Positions 31,861 to 41,059 of a stretch of DNA of 64,000 bases are shown piece after piece. Positions within the stretch are counted from its first letter, which is position 1. Each line of letters starts with the position of its first letter. A program made the position numbers and the translations under genes. The DNA lies in assembly GCF_000372725.1 (NCBI RefSeq), contig NW_005202428.1, positions 1,801,250 to 1,865,249 of the forward strand, read 5' to 3'. A model generated the notes under the pieces. It ran no database searches, was not told the origin of the DNA, and saw only the letters and a program-made list of their open reading frames with translations. This DNA is from Emiliania huxleyi CCMP1516. Taxonomy: Eukaryota > Haptophyta > Isochrysidales > Noelaerhabdaceae.

Positions 31861-32429
31861 AGCGTCATAGGCACTGGTTCGCACATGTTCTGCAGCTTGG
31901 TGTATAAATAGCTTCAAAGAAGGACCAAGCGCACCAGCGACACAAGGGACTGTTCTACTAATCAAAACCCGCCCTCAAGGGCTGGGAATGCTGCGCTCCC
32001 ACGCCACCCCCCGCGAGCCCCCGACCGCCCGACGGCGCGGCCGACCCCGCGAATTCATCGCTCATCGCGGGACGCGGGGGCTCTCTCGGCTCTACGGACG
32101 GCCTACGGGACCGGCCCCAGCTTCGGCTGAGGGCTGAGGTAGAGCCCGACAAGCTGCCGAGCCCGAAGGAGGTGGGCGTGGGCCGTGGGAAGGTGGGGTG
32201 GTCCTCACCCCGGCGGCCCGCGCACGCACGCCGTCTGAGCCTAGCGCAGCGCGAACTCGCTCTGGGCCTAGCGCAGCGCGAGATTTGCGCAGCAACCCGG
32301 CCGGGCAACCGTTTAAAAAAACTTATTTTTGGTGAACCACAGCTCGCGGCGTCTCGCCTTGCTCACGTAGAAGCACAACCCCGGATCCGCCTTGCTCCCT
32401 CCTACCACGAAACTTTGGCAGGCGCCCGA

Positions 32430-32681
32430 ATGGACAACGCCGAGGACATCCGCCACATCCACGGCTTGCTTCGACAGCTGCGACATCTGTGGGGCGTACT
32501 TTGCTGCGTCCTTGGTGCCCTCGCCGGTGGGTTCATCCTTTGCTTGCGGATCAGCGTGCAGCAGACTCCCACCACCACCTCACCACCTCCGCTTTGGAAG
32601 CCAGCTGTTAATGCTCCTCCTCCTCATCCCACTGGCGATGCAGGTCTCCTCCCTCTCCCTCTCCCTCGCCTCGGCTCCTGA
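32430..32681 (+). CDS. possible small membrane protein
   Basis: 83 residues from the ATG at 32430 (MDNAEDIRHIHGLLRQLRHL) with one strong membrane segment (LWGVLCCVLGALAGGFILCL). No family is recognised. Support is only the ATG, the amphipathic start and the hydrophobic segment. It may be the first exon of a longer gene continuing to about 32862. Confidence 0.25.
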   Translation: MDNAEDIRHIHGLLRQLRHLWGVLCCVLGALAGGFILCLRISVQQTPTTTSPPPLWKPAVNAPPPHPTGDAGLLPLPLPRLGS

Positions 32682-33657
32682 GCTCGGCCCACCTGTCTCG
32701 CTCACTCTCTATCTCCGATCCGCGGCACTGCCCGCCTTTTTGTTGCAGGACTGGAGCCTCATCTCCTACCTCCAGCCGCCCGCCACCATCTTGGCCGCCT
32801 GCGGCGCGGTCGATACCGTCACGAGCCAGTGGGAGAACTCGCCGCGCTCCCAGCGGAGCTGAACCGACGATCTCCGCTGCAGCCGAGTTGATGGCGACGA
32901 GTCAGGCGGTCGGCTCGGGGTCGCCCTGCTCGTGCTGGCGGCATCCCCCCTTTTCCCCCCCGGGCAATGCGGCCAAACAACTCCGATCGCCGACGGTTCA
33001 GCGGAGGAGCCGATGCAGCCCGACGGCGGTGCAGGCCAGCGCAAGCGAGCTAGCCGGCAGGGGCGGCGGGGCGGGGCCGACCCGTCGCGTGGCCGGGGTT
33101 CGGTATCTCTCTTCACGCGCGGGGGGACAGCAGAGATCTTCTTTGTGAGTGTGGATAGAGGACAGGGGGCGATCCGGTCGTGGTCGGTGTCGCCGGTGCG
33201 CAGGCTCGCACACGAGGATCGGAGGATTCCGCGCGGAGGTCGAATGCGGAATGGTCGTTGAGATCGGCAGAGAGCCGCGCCGGGGGGGGCAACTCTTTCC
33301 GCGGGAAAGGGACGCAAACACACTATTTCTTGCAACGGATTCTGTGTTTCAGTAATCGATGCTAATTGCTAAAGCGACATCCGACAAATAAACAGAAATA
33401 AGAGCAAAGTACTACCGTTCTGTCCACGCTGAGACGCATATCCCGGGGCGGCACAGCCCGGGCGTCGTACTGGGGGCCATGGGCGGCGCAGACCTGCGCG
33501 CGGGTGCTGCTGCCGCCGGCGGCAGCGCGGCCGCGAGCGTTTGATGTCCAGGAGCCAGTCTCGAGACATGCCGTGTCCCCTCCGCGCCCGCGCGGGCGAG
33601 TAGCGACAACCTGCCAACCCACACCCACCCCTCCCTCCGCCTCTCCCTTTGGCCGCG

Positions 33658-34218
33658 CTACGAGTTGGTGCCGTCCCACTCGCTACCCGCGAGCGCGGTC
33701 ATCTTCTTGATGCCCTCCTCGAGCCGCAAGCACTCTGGCGAGCCCTCCGACACCAGGCATTCTTCGAGGAGCTGGAAGTCCGAGGAGCTCGCCAGCGTGC
33801 CGGACCGCGCGAGCTTAGCCGCCCACCGCTCGGCGAACTTGGCGGTGTCGCCGCCAAATGCGGAGGCGGCCTCGCGCACCTCGACTGCCGCGGCCTCGAG
33901 AGCCACCTTCTTGCTGGCAGTCGCGCTAACCGGGGCGCCGTCCCAGGCGGAGGGATCGACGTCCATCATCACGAGGTCACGCAGGCGCGAGGAGCTGCGG
34001 CCAAACACCGCGCGACGGAGCGGGGACGGCCGGGTGCCGTAGGTAGCGGCAGCCTCACGCACTTCAGCCGCCGAGGACTTGACTGCGGCCGCCGGCTTGA
34101 GTGCGACCTTCTTCTCGCCGCTGAAGACAACGCGGCGGAGCGGAGAGGGACGGACGTGCGCGGAAGGGCGTGCCGAGACGGACAGCGAGACGGCCACGAG
34201 GAGGAGGAGGAGGCGCAT
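33658..34218 (-). CDS. signal-peptide protein with internal repeats, possibly plastid-targeted
   Basis: 186 residues from the ATG at 34218. An N-terminal signal (MRLLLLLVAVSLSVSA) is followed by two copies of RPSPLRR(V/A)VF (residues about 23-32 and 62-71). Two copies of KKVAL...AAxEVREAA follow at about 36-56 and 102-120. The C-terminus has FQLLEECLVSEGSPECLRLE, where two cysteines flank an acidic turn. That spacing recalls the C-terminal cysteine loop of CP12-type chloroplast proteins, but the rest does not match, so I do not name it. The signal peptide followed by a basic transit-like segment would suit a secondary plastid. Single exon. Confidence 0.5.
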   Translation of the reverse strand: MRLLLLLVAVSLSVSARPSAHVRPSPLRRVVFSGEKKVALKPAAAVKSSAAEVREAAATYGTRPSPLRRAVFGRSSSRLRDLVMMDVDPSAWDGAPVSATASKKVALEAAAVEVREAASAFGGDTAKFAERWAAKLARSGTLASSSDFQLLEECLVSEGSPECLRLEEGIKKMTALAGSEWDGTNS

Positions 34219-35729
34219 TTGCGGGCAAAGCTTTTGAGTGGCCCAGTGATAGAGTGTTGATGAGCGAAGAGGACTTGTCGGCCGACAGAAAACTCTTTTC
34301 TCTCTCTCTCTTTAGGGAAGGGCGGGAGGGCCCTGGCGAGTAGAGACCACGCCTCACTTTTTCACAGGGGGGGATCCGTCGCGCATGCCCGAGCCCTCGG
34401 GCGAGGGCTTGTGCTGTGAATAGCAGGCGTGGCTCTACTCGCCAGGGGAGGGCCCCTCTCTCTCTCTCTCTCCAAAAGGGCCCGGCCAAAAGGATTTCTT
34501 TCATCTTCACGCCAAAAACCGCCGGTGTGTGTCCCGCAGCGGCCTCGCTGGGCCAGAAAGTCGGCCCGCGAGTCGGCGAGTGCTCCGCGGCAGCCTCCCT
34601 GGGCCAGAACGTCGGCCGGCCCGCGAGGTGGATGCTCACACACACGAGCTACACAAACAACAACTCTAACACTCACACGTCATTTGGGGCCTGGAGCCCC
34701 TGCAGACTGAAGTTTATGGTGGTGCCCTGTTTGTTGTTGGATGCTAGCATGACCATGAGCGATGAGCCCGATGAGATTTTAGAAAACCAACCGATGAGTC
34801 GCAGTGCTCTTGCGTTTCGGCGGTAGTGATCTAATCACCCGAATGCCACGTTCGGATCGCTTCTCATCGCAAACCCCGTCAGCAGTCCCCCTCCGGGAAT
34901 GTTCGTTACAGCTACGGACATAAAAAAAAAAGCGCCAAGGGGCGCAGCGCCGACAATCACGGCGGTGATTGCGGCGCAGGTGGGGGGACGGGAAGTCCGT
35001 CGGCGTTGCCGGGGGCCCAAGGAAGCGCGAGGGAAAAATTCCGCCGCTGAGGGCGCTCGTGCGGCAATAGCCGGGTGGAGGGGGAGCGTGCCGGACGGGG
35101 CGTCGTCGCGCCGTCCGATGGTCTGCTGCCCCGCGCAGCAACCGTCGGGCGACGACCCGGGGGCCAAAAACCCGGCGACGACGGCGCTCTGGATGGGGCG
35201 TGACCTCCTGCCTCCAACCTCCTTCCTTTTTGAGCAGGTGTGACGCCGCGCGAGCGACGCTCCGAGATCGCCCGAGATAGCGCGGCGCGGCCCCGAGATC
35301 GCCCGAGATAGCGCGAGATCGCCCGAGATAGCGCGGCGCGGCCCCGAGATCGCCCGAGATAGCGCGAGATCGCCCGAGATCGCGCGGCGCGGCCCGGGGC
35401 GGGGTGGATGGGTTGGGAGCGAGGGGGCGGAAGTGATCAGTGCGGTAGAGGGTCAGCTCGAGGCGCGTGAGCCGGACTTGTGAGCCGGACCACCCCCTCT
35501 TGTTCTCTGCGTTGTTGAGCCAGGACTCAACATACTCGGGCTGTTGCCATCCCAAACTGTCACTCCCCTTTCTCCCGGCCGGGGTGGGGCGCGCGCGGGG
35601 GCGGCGGGTGTGAGGGATGTCTGTGAGCCCGAGAGCGATATGCCATGTCCGCCTTGCGTGTTTTCATAACATCGAAGGCTAAGCTCAAAAAAAAAGGCGC
35701 GGCTTACCTCGCTTGATGGCTGCCGGGAG
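34219..35729. other. no supported gene; GCCCGAGATAGCGCG array
   Basis: (CT)n runs lie near 34303-34312 and 34456-34472. At 35258-35395, GAGATCGCCCGAGATAGCGC alternates with GCGGCGCGGCCCC in at least three tandem units. The unit resembles the GAGAT(C/T)GCCCGAG arrays inside the helicase gene's intron 58344-58486. I see no reliable CDS. Confidence 0.6.
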
Positions 35730-37958
35730 ATGAAGCGGGCAGCCCACCACCTCCTCCTCCTGGCCGCCGCGTTGTCCGCTGCATCGCTTGCCACGCCGCC
35801 GCGTCCGCTGCGGCCCAACCGTGCGGCTGCGGACGCCCTCGGCGCCGCCGTGCCGTCGCCGCAGCTCGATCCCGCGCTCGTGGCAGAGCTAAGCGAAGCC
35901 GTCGCGCCGCCGCCGGGCGAGGCAGCGTCCGAGGCGGCGCTGCTCGACCCGGTCAAATTCGCCTTCAACACCGCCATCGTCGACTCCGTCAAGGGGCTGA
36001 TTGACCTCGCGTATCCCGACCGGCCCTTTGCCCGCTTCTACGTCCTCGAGACGGCGGGCTCCCCACGGGCGCGAGCGGCGGCGTGCCGCGGCCTCGTCAC
36101 GGCACGGTGGCGTGCGTGTAGGTGGCGCGCGTGCCGTACTTTGCGTACCTGTCGGTGATGCACCTGCGAGAGACGTGGGGAGAGCGAGACGCCTCTCTGC
36201 GCGAGCGGATGCGGGTCCACTATGCGGAGGCGCGAGACACTGCCCACCTTGCCTCAAGACGGTGTAGACACTTCGTAGACGTTCGCAGAAACGCCGCAGA
36301 CACCTCGTAGACATCCGGTAGGCACCCGGTAGACCCCAGACCCCAGACACCTCCCAGAAGCCCCAGACTCCTCCTAGACACCTCCCAGACACCTGCCAGA
36401 CACCTCCCAGACACCTGCCAGACACCCTCCCTCCCAGACACCTCGTAAACACCTCACAAACCCTCCCCACACACACAGGCGGACAACGAGCTGCACCACC
36501 TGCTCATCATGGAGTCGCTCGGCGGCAACTCCTCTGCCGTCGACCGCGCCGTTGCGCAGGACAGCCACGCTCCTTCTCACCCCCTCTGACACCGCCTCCC
36601 CCCCCTGCACACGCCCAACCTCCCACGGCTCCTCCACCGTCGCGCAGGCCACCGCCGCGCACGCTCGCGCACCCTGCCGCCCCTGCCGCCCCCCTGCCGC
36701 CCCTCGGACACCCCCCCCCCCCTCCCTCCAGGGCCTCGCCACCGCATACTACTGGTGGGTCGTCTTTGTCTTTGCGCATGATGAGCGCGCCGCCTACCAC
36801 CTTAGCGAGCTCGTCGAGGCGAGAGACAGCCGAGAGACAGCCGAGATACAGCCGAGGTGCAGCCGAGATGCGGCCAAGGTGCAGCCGAGGGGCAGCCGAG
36901 GGGCAGCCGAGGGGCAGCCGAGGTGCAGCCGAGATACAGCCGAGGTCACGCACTACATCTCCCACGCGCACCGGGCCTTGCACTCTAAATGGGTCTCCTG
37001 TCTCTCGGACGCGGGGCTGCACGAGGACCTGCCTGGCCCTCTCCCCGCCCGCCTTGTGTGAGGGGGGGGGGGGGGGAAGCGGACGAAGAGTGACTCAATC
37101 CACGGGTTCCTCCACTCGCCCGTAGGACCACGCGTACCGGACGTACGACGCCTTCCTCGCCTCGCACGAGGTCGAGCTGCGGGCGCTGCCGGTGCACATC
37201 TCGGCCACATCTCGGCCACATCTCGGCCACATCTCGGCCACATCTCGGCCACATCTCGGCCACATCTCGGCCATCTCGGCCAGGTCTCGGCCAGGTCTCG
37301 GCATAGACTAGATTCCTCCGCGCGACAAAGCAGGAGAGACTCGGAGCCCTGCTGGAGCCCGCCTGCAGGTGCCCGAGGTGGCGCGCCGGTACTACGAGCA
37401 GGAGAACCCCTTCCTGTTCGACTTGCTCTGCACGATCGGCGACGGGGAGGAGGAGGCGGCGGCGGAGGCGGCGGAGGCGGAGGCGGCGGAGGCGGAGGCG
37501 GCGGCGGGGCGGGGGAAGGGGCGCGCGAAGAGCAGTTGGATCCAATGGACCTATCGCAAGTGGGCTGGGGGGGCGGGGCCGCTCGAGCCCGCCGCCGCCG
37601 CCGCTGAGCCCGAGTGCCCGCGGAGGCCGCGGCTGCGCTCGCTGTACGACGTCTTTGTCTGCGTGCGCAACGACGAGCGCGAGCATTGGGGCGCGAGACA
37701 TCTCCCCCCTCCTTTCCCGCCTCCCCTCCCCTCTCCCTCCAGCGGACACCCGGGCTGCCTCCCCTCCCCTCCCCCTCCACAGGCGCGATGAGCTCGCTCG
37801 TGTCGACGGGGACCGTGCGCGCCGCCGGCGCCGCCGGCGTCTCTTCCACCCGCCCGGCCGCCGGCACGGGGCTGGGCGCGTGGCTTGCGCCGTACCTGTC
37901 CAGGACGACGCCGCTGCCGCCCGGCCCGGTGGACGGAGGCCTCCGAGGGCGGCAGTAG
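35730..37958 (+). CDS. PTOX: plastid terminal oxidase (alternative oxidase family)
   Basis: Di-iron plastoquinol oxidase of the thylakoid that reduces oxygen and supports carotenoid synthesis and redox balance. Seven exons (35730-36053, 36122-36229, 36479-36559, 36732-36818, 37126-37191, 37369-37690, 37783-37958) give 387 residues, all in phase. After an N-terminal leader (MKRAAHHLLLLAAALSAASL) the di-iron motifs appear: FYVLETVARVPYFAYLSVMH then LRETWG, ADNELHHLLIMESLGG, YHLSELVEDHAYRTYD, and SLYDVFVCVRNDEREHW. The introns include four GC-AG donors, one GT donor (GTGCACATC) and one apparent GA donor (after GCGCAG at 36559). An in-frame Glu/Ala/Gly/Lys-rich stretch of about 50 residues lies between TIGDG and RPRLRSLYDVF. 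Confidence 0.9.
36230..36478 (+). repeat. intronic minisatellite (CCAGACACCT)n
   Basis: About ten units of roughly 10-11 nt (CAGACACCTCC, CAGACACCTGC) fill the second half of PTOX intron 2, which is GC-AG. Variants with GTAGAC occur earlier in the intron. Confidence 0.85.
36819..37125 (+). repeat. intronic array GAGACAGCC/GGGGCAGCC starting at the donor
   Basis: PTOX intron 4 opens GCGAGAGACAGCCGAGAGAC directly at the splice donor. It continues through about twelve degenerate units ending in CAGCCGAG to about 36950, then unique sequence leads to CCCGTAG. Confidence 0.85.
37192..37368 (+). repeat. intronic array CACATCTCGGC starting at the donor
   Basis: PTOX intron 5 opens GTGCACATCTCGGCCACATC and continues with about eight near-perfect 11-nt units (CACATCTCGGC) to about 37300. 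This is the reverse complement sense of the GCCGAG arrays. Confidence 0.9.
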
Positions 37959-38267
37959 CGGCTGAGTGTTGGGGCAGCGCCAAACCTCGCGACAGCCGAC
38001 ATTTTCGACGGTGCTGTGGTGGCGTGCGCCGTCGGTGGCGGTGCCGGTGGGCGGTGGCGGTGCCGGCTTTTGGTCCGTTAGCTTCCGCGTTCTGGTGGGC
38101 CAGTGCGAGCGCCACCCCCGGATACGCGCATTTCTGTTTCTTTGTCGTAGGTATATTCTTTGTTGATTTTTTGTGCCTCCCACCCAGCAAAGGAGACAAA
38201 ACTTTTGGAGCACTTGGAGCACTTGGAGTGCAGTCATCAACCTCACATCCAGGGCCGGGTTCCCACT
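37959..38267. other. spacer between PTOX and the LTR element
   Basis: No gene is seen. It contains short GGTGGCGGTGCC repeats (about 38030-38070) and is the 3' flank of PTOX. Confidence 0.5.
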
Positions 38268-38271
38268 TTAG

Positions 38272-38481
38272 TACTCGATAGCGGTCACGCCGTAGCTCGC
38301 GCATAGGAGCAGGAGGCTAGGCAGAGGCCGCATCGCGTTCGCTGAGCTGTAACAAGTTTGATCCAAAACAAGAACACAAGTTTGACTCTACTAATATAGC
38401 GCGCGGATAAAGCGCGCGCGCCGCGGTGGCGGCGAAATATAATATTATCTCAGAGGAATATAGTGTGAATGCCCGGGAACA
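38272..38481 (-). repeat. 3' LTR (210 bp)
   Basis: Identical to 40635-40844. It contains an AT-rich stretch (AAATATAATATTATCTCAGA on the plus strand) that may hold the promoter or polyadenylation signal. The copied start of the membrane ORF (MRPLPSLLLLCASYG) also lies inside it. Confidence 0.92.
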
Positions 38482-38523
38482 GCCCCTCCTGGCCCGAGTG
38501 CGGGGCGCGAGGGACAAATAAAT

Positions 38524-39250
38524 TCAAAGGGCATGAAATTCGTCGAGCTGCTTGATCAGGCCAGTAAAGATGGCCCGCGAGGCAGCCTTCGTGAGTAGGT
38601 CGGCGAGCATCACGACGCCGGGGAGGTGTTCGACAGAGATAACGCCACGGCTGACGAGATCGCGAAGAAACTCGGCGGCGCGCAAGATGTGCTTGGTCTT
38701 CTTGAAGGCAACGGGATCGAAGGCCATGCCGACGGCGGACTTGCTGTCGCAGTTGATGACGCTGGCGCCGTCGATGGAAAATCCAAGGTCGATCAGTAGC
38801 TCACGGATGAAAATCACCTCCTTGGCGGCTAGCATGGCGCCGAAGAACTCTGCCTCGGCACTAGACAGCGTGACGGATCGCTGCATTTTGGAGAACCAGT
38901 GGAAGAGACATCCGTAGAAGAAGAACATGCCACCGGAGCAAGAATACTTCGTGGCCCAGTTTGAATCGACGTAGCTCTCAAGGTTGCGGTTGGAATTCGG
39001 CTGCATGACGAGGGCGCGGTCAGCTGTGTCGCGCACGTAGATAAGCACCCGGATGGCGGCTTTAAAATGCGACGGGCCAGGGTTCGTCATAAACCGAGCA
39101 AGCTGAGACGCGGAATAAGCAATATCGACGCGCGTCATATTGGCAAGCCACAGTAGTCCGCCGACGATGGCCATGTAGGCGGTGCGGAATTCGGACATCT
39201 CGTCGTATTCAACAGATCCAACGGCGGGCTGATCGTAAGTTGAGAAGCTT
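38524..39250 (-). CDS. Copia-type RNase H / C-terminal polyprotein fragment
   Basis: The frame holds the end of a Ty1/Copia polyprotein. The end of the reverse transcriptase (AYMAIVGGLLWLANMTRVDI then AYSASQLARFM) joins an RNase H domain with its acidic residues in YVDSNWATKYS, SSAEAEFFGAM and NCDSKSAVGMAF. The family ending follows: TKHILRAAEFLRDLV and EHLPGVVMLADLLTKA. It has no start codon of its own at the family boundary. The open frame extends upstream to 39510 but there overlaps the membrane ORF in a different frame, so it may be expressed by splicing or not at all. Confidence 0.9.
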
Positions 39251-40696
39251 CCGAAGGAAGTCGCGATAGATGCTGACGCAAACGATTGCATACGGGCACC
39301 CAAAGGAGATGGTGGTGGTAATAGGTGTCCAAATGAAGCAAACAGTTTTGACAGTAGTGCTGGTGATGACCTCAAAGGCGACGAGGCATGCATACCTGGC
39401 GAAGTATAGGAGGGATCGCACGAAATCGTAGATTGCAAAGCCCCAAGCAACGAGCAGGATGATGCCGCATATCGCAAGTGCAGCTGGCGCAAGGCAAAAA
39501 TACCAGTCAAAGACCCACTTGATTTGAATGCCCAGGTTGATGATCAGTAGCTTGGTATTTGCACCATAGTGTCGCAATCCGTACCACGCTTTGACAATCA
39601 TAAGGCTGCTCATGGTCTGGTAAGCAAACAGGTCGCCAATTGTCAGCGCACTTGTCAGCAGGGAGTACGCAAGGAAAAGGAACCCAACGAGAGCAAAGCA
39701 AAGAAAGAATGGCCAGATCATTCCCATCCATGTGGACTGTACCCGAGCGCAATTCTTGTTTGAGAACATATAGTTCCAATGGAGCTCGTATTTGACCCAA
39801 TCGCGCTTGCCGCGTCGCCGAAAGTGATCAAGGCAAAGGGCTTTCGCAGCATCGGTGGTTCCATGGAGTGGCCAGATGATACCACATGTCCCATTGTTGA
39901 AGGGCACTACCTCTGTCCCACTGCTCAAGGTCTCATGGTGCAATGCCTCTCCTGCACTCGGCGTGTCCGAGTGGTCCCGGGGAAGGACTTTCTGCCAAGG
40001 TGTAGGGTCAAATGTAGCGTTCCACGGTGAAACATTTTGGAGGCAAAGGAAGCCGTTCCCGTCGCATTGACCCAGAAGAATGGGCAGCATTGAGTAATCC
40101 AGCAAAGGTGGCGGCGGCATGTGTGTCGCAGGCTTCCTATGGGGCTGGGTTGTCGCAGCAAGAGTCCCGTGCCTCGTGAATTGTAGCGCCATCGTATTGG
40201 GCCATGAGTGCACCTGTATCGCGGGGCTGCGGAGGGCCAAAAATTCAGATTGGCCGCAGTGGGTGGATAAGGCCTCAGGAGCCGACTGTAGCGCGTGCTC
40301 CATCGCCTGGGAGGTAGTGTGAGTGGAGGCACACATGTCCTCAAGGTGTTCTGACCCAAGTTGCCAATTTATCGATAAATCTTTGAGAAATGAATTGTCG
40401 ATGCAAATGGCGGGCTCGAACGTGCTCGACGAGACCGACTGGACCCATTGTTCAGATCCTTCGGCTCGATTGGGGTTGTGCTCGCACACGCCAGGCGCCC
40501 AGGTGGTGGCTGACATACATGGTGCAAGGCTTGTCCATGGTGGAGGTGCCATGGTGGTCGACGCTGTCATGTCGCTGGTGGTGTCGGCCTCGGCGATGCA
40601 GTAGTCGAGGCCGTTCTTCCCGGTAGAGAAGTCATACTCGATAGCGGTCACGCCGTAGCTCGCGCATAGGAGCAGGAGGCTAGGCAGAGGCCGCAT
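39209..40696 (-). CDS. membrane glycoprotein ORF carried by the LTR element
   Basis: 495 residues from the ATG at 40696, which lies inside the 5' LTR. A signal peptide (MRPLPSLLLLCASYGVTA) precedes a cysteine-containing ectodomain of about 300 residues with N-x-S/T sites (for example NVSPWNATFDPT, NNGTCG). Then come hydrophobic segments WPFFLCFALVGFLFLAYSLL, WYFCLAPAALAICGIILLVA and neighbours, so at least three membrane passes. The layout is that of an envelope-like or host-derived receptor protein; I recognise no family. Codon use is less GC-rich than in host genes. A decayed copy is at 10139-10400, so the ORF belongs to a family that has spread. Confidence 0.75.
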   Translation of the reverse strand: MRPLPSLLLLCASYGVTAIEYDFSTGKNGLDYCIAEADTTSDMTASTTMAPPPWTSLAPCMSATTWAPGVCEHNPNRAEGSEQWVQSVSSSTFEPAICIDNSFLKDLSINWQLGSEHLEDMCASTHTTSQAMEHALQSAPEALSTHCGQSEFLALRSPAIQVHSWPNTMALQFTRHGTLAATTQPHRKPATHMPPPPLLDYSMLPILLGQCDGNGFLCLQNVSPWNATFDPTPWQKVLPRDHSDTPSAGEALHHETLSSGTEVVPFNNGTCGIIWPLHGTTDAAKALCLDHFRRRGKRDWVKYELHWNYMFSNKNCARVQSTWMGMIWPFFLCFALVGFLFLAYSLLTSALTIGDLFAYQTMSSLMIVKAWYGLRHYGANTKLLIINLGIQIKWVFDWYFCLAPAALAICGIILLVAWGFAIYDFVRSLLYFARYACLVAFEVITSTTVKTVCFIWTPITTTISFGCPYAIVCVSIYRDFLRKLLNLRSARRWIC

Positions 40697-40844
40697 CGCG
40701 TTCGCTGAGCTGTAACAAGTTTGATCCAAAACAAGAACACAAGTTTGACTCTACTAATATAGCGCGCGGATAAAGCGCGCGCGCCGCGGTGGCGGCGAAA
40801 TATAATATTATCTCAGAGGAATATAGTGTGAATGCCCGGGAACA
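40635..40844 (-). repeat. 5' LTR (210 bp)
   Basis: Identical to 38272-38481. Immediately inside it the sequence reads TGACTTCTCTACCGGG and stays in the membrane ORF frame, so no classic TGG-type primer-binding site is evident. Confidence 0.92.
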
Positions 40845-40995
40845 TTAGTTCTTAGCAACCCCTTATTGAGAAGAAAATACCTCTCGTGGCGCTGTGCGCT
40901 GGCCTTCACACAGGGGCACTCACTCACAGCAACGCCGCCAGCAGCGCGACGCGCTCGGCCTGCTGAGAGAAGACCTTCCCGGACGGCAGTACCTC

Positions 40996-41036
40996 GAGAG
41001 AGAGAGAGAGAGAGAGAGAGTGTGTGTGTGTGTGTC
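40996..41036 (+). repeat. (GA)n and (GT)n tracts upstream of the transglycosylase gene
   Basis: About ten GA units followed directly by about eight GT units lie 25-65 bp before the ATG at 41060. They may be in the 5' UTR or promoter. Confidence 0.9.
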
Positions 41037-41059
41037 ACCCAAGGCTGCGACGACTGTTT

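Larger units (their letters stand above)
38268..40848 (-). mobile_element. complete LTR retroelement (Copia-type RNase H end plus membrane glycoprotein ORF)
   Basis: Terminal direct repeats 38272-38481 and 40635-40844 are 210 bp long and identical by eye. They are flanked by TTAG on both sides (38268-38271 and 40845-40848), a likely 4-bp target duplication. Read on the minus strand the repeat begins TGTTCCCGGGCATTCAC, as LTRs start with TG. A purine-rich AGGAGGGGC lies just inside the 3' LTR, a plausible polypurine tract. The interior encodes a membrane protein and, 3' of it, the end of a Copia polyprotein. Gag, protease, integrase and most of the reverse transcriptase are missing, so it must be mobilised in trans. 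Identical LTRs imply recent insertion. Confidence 0.9.
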
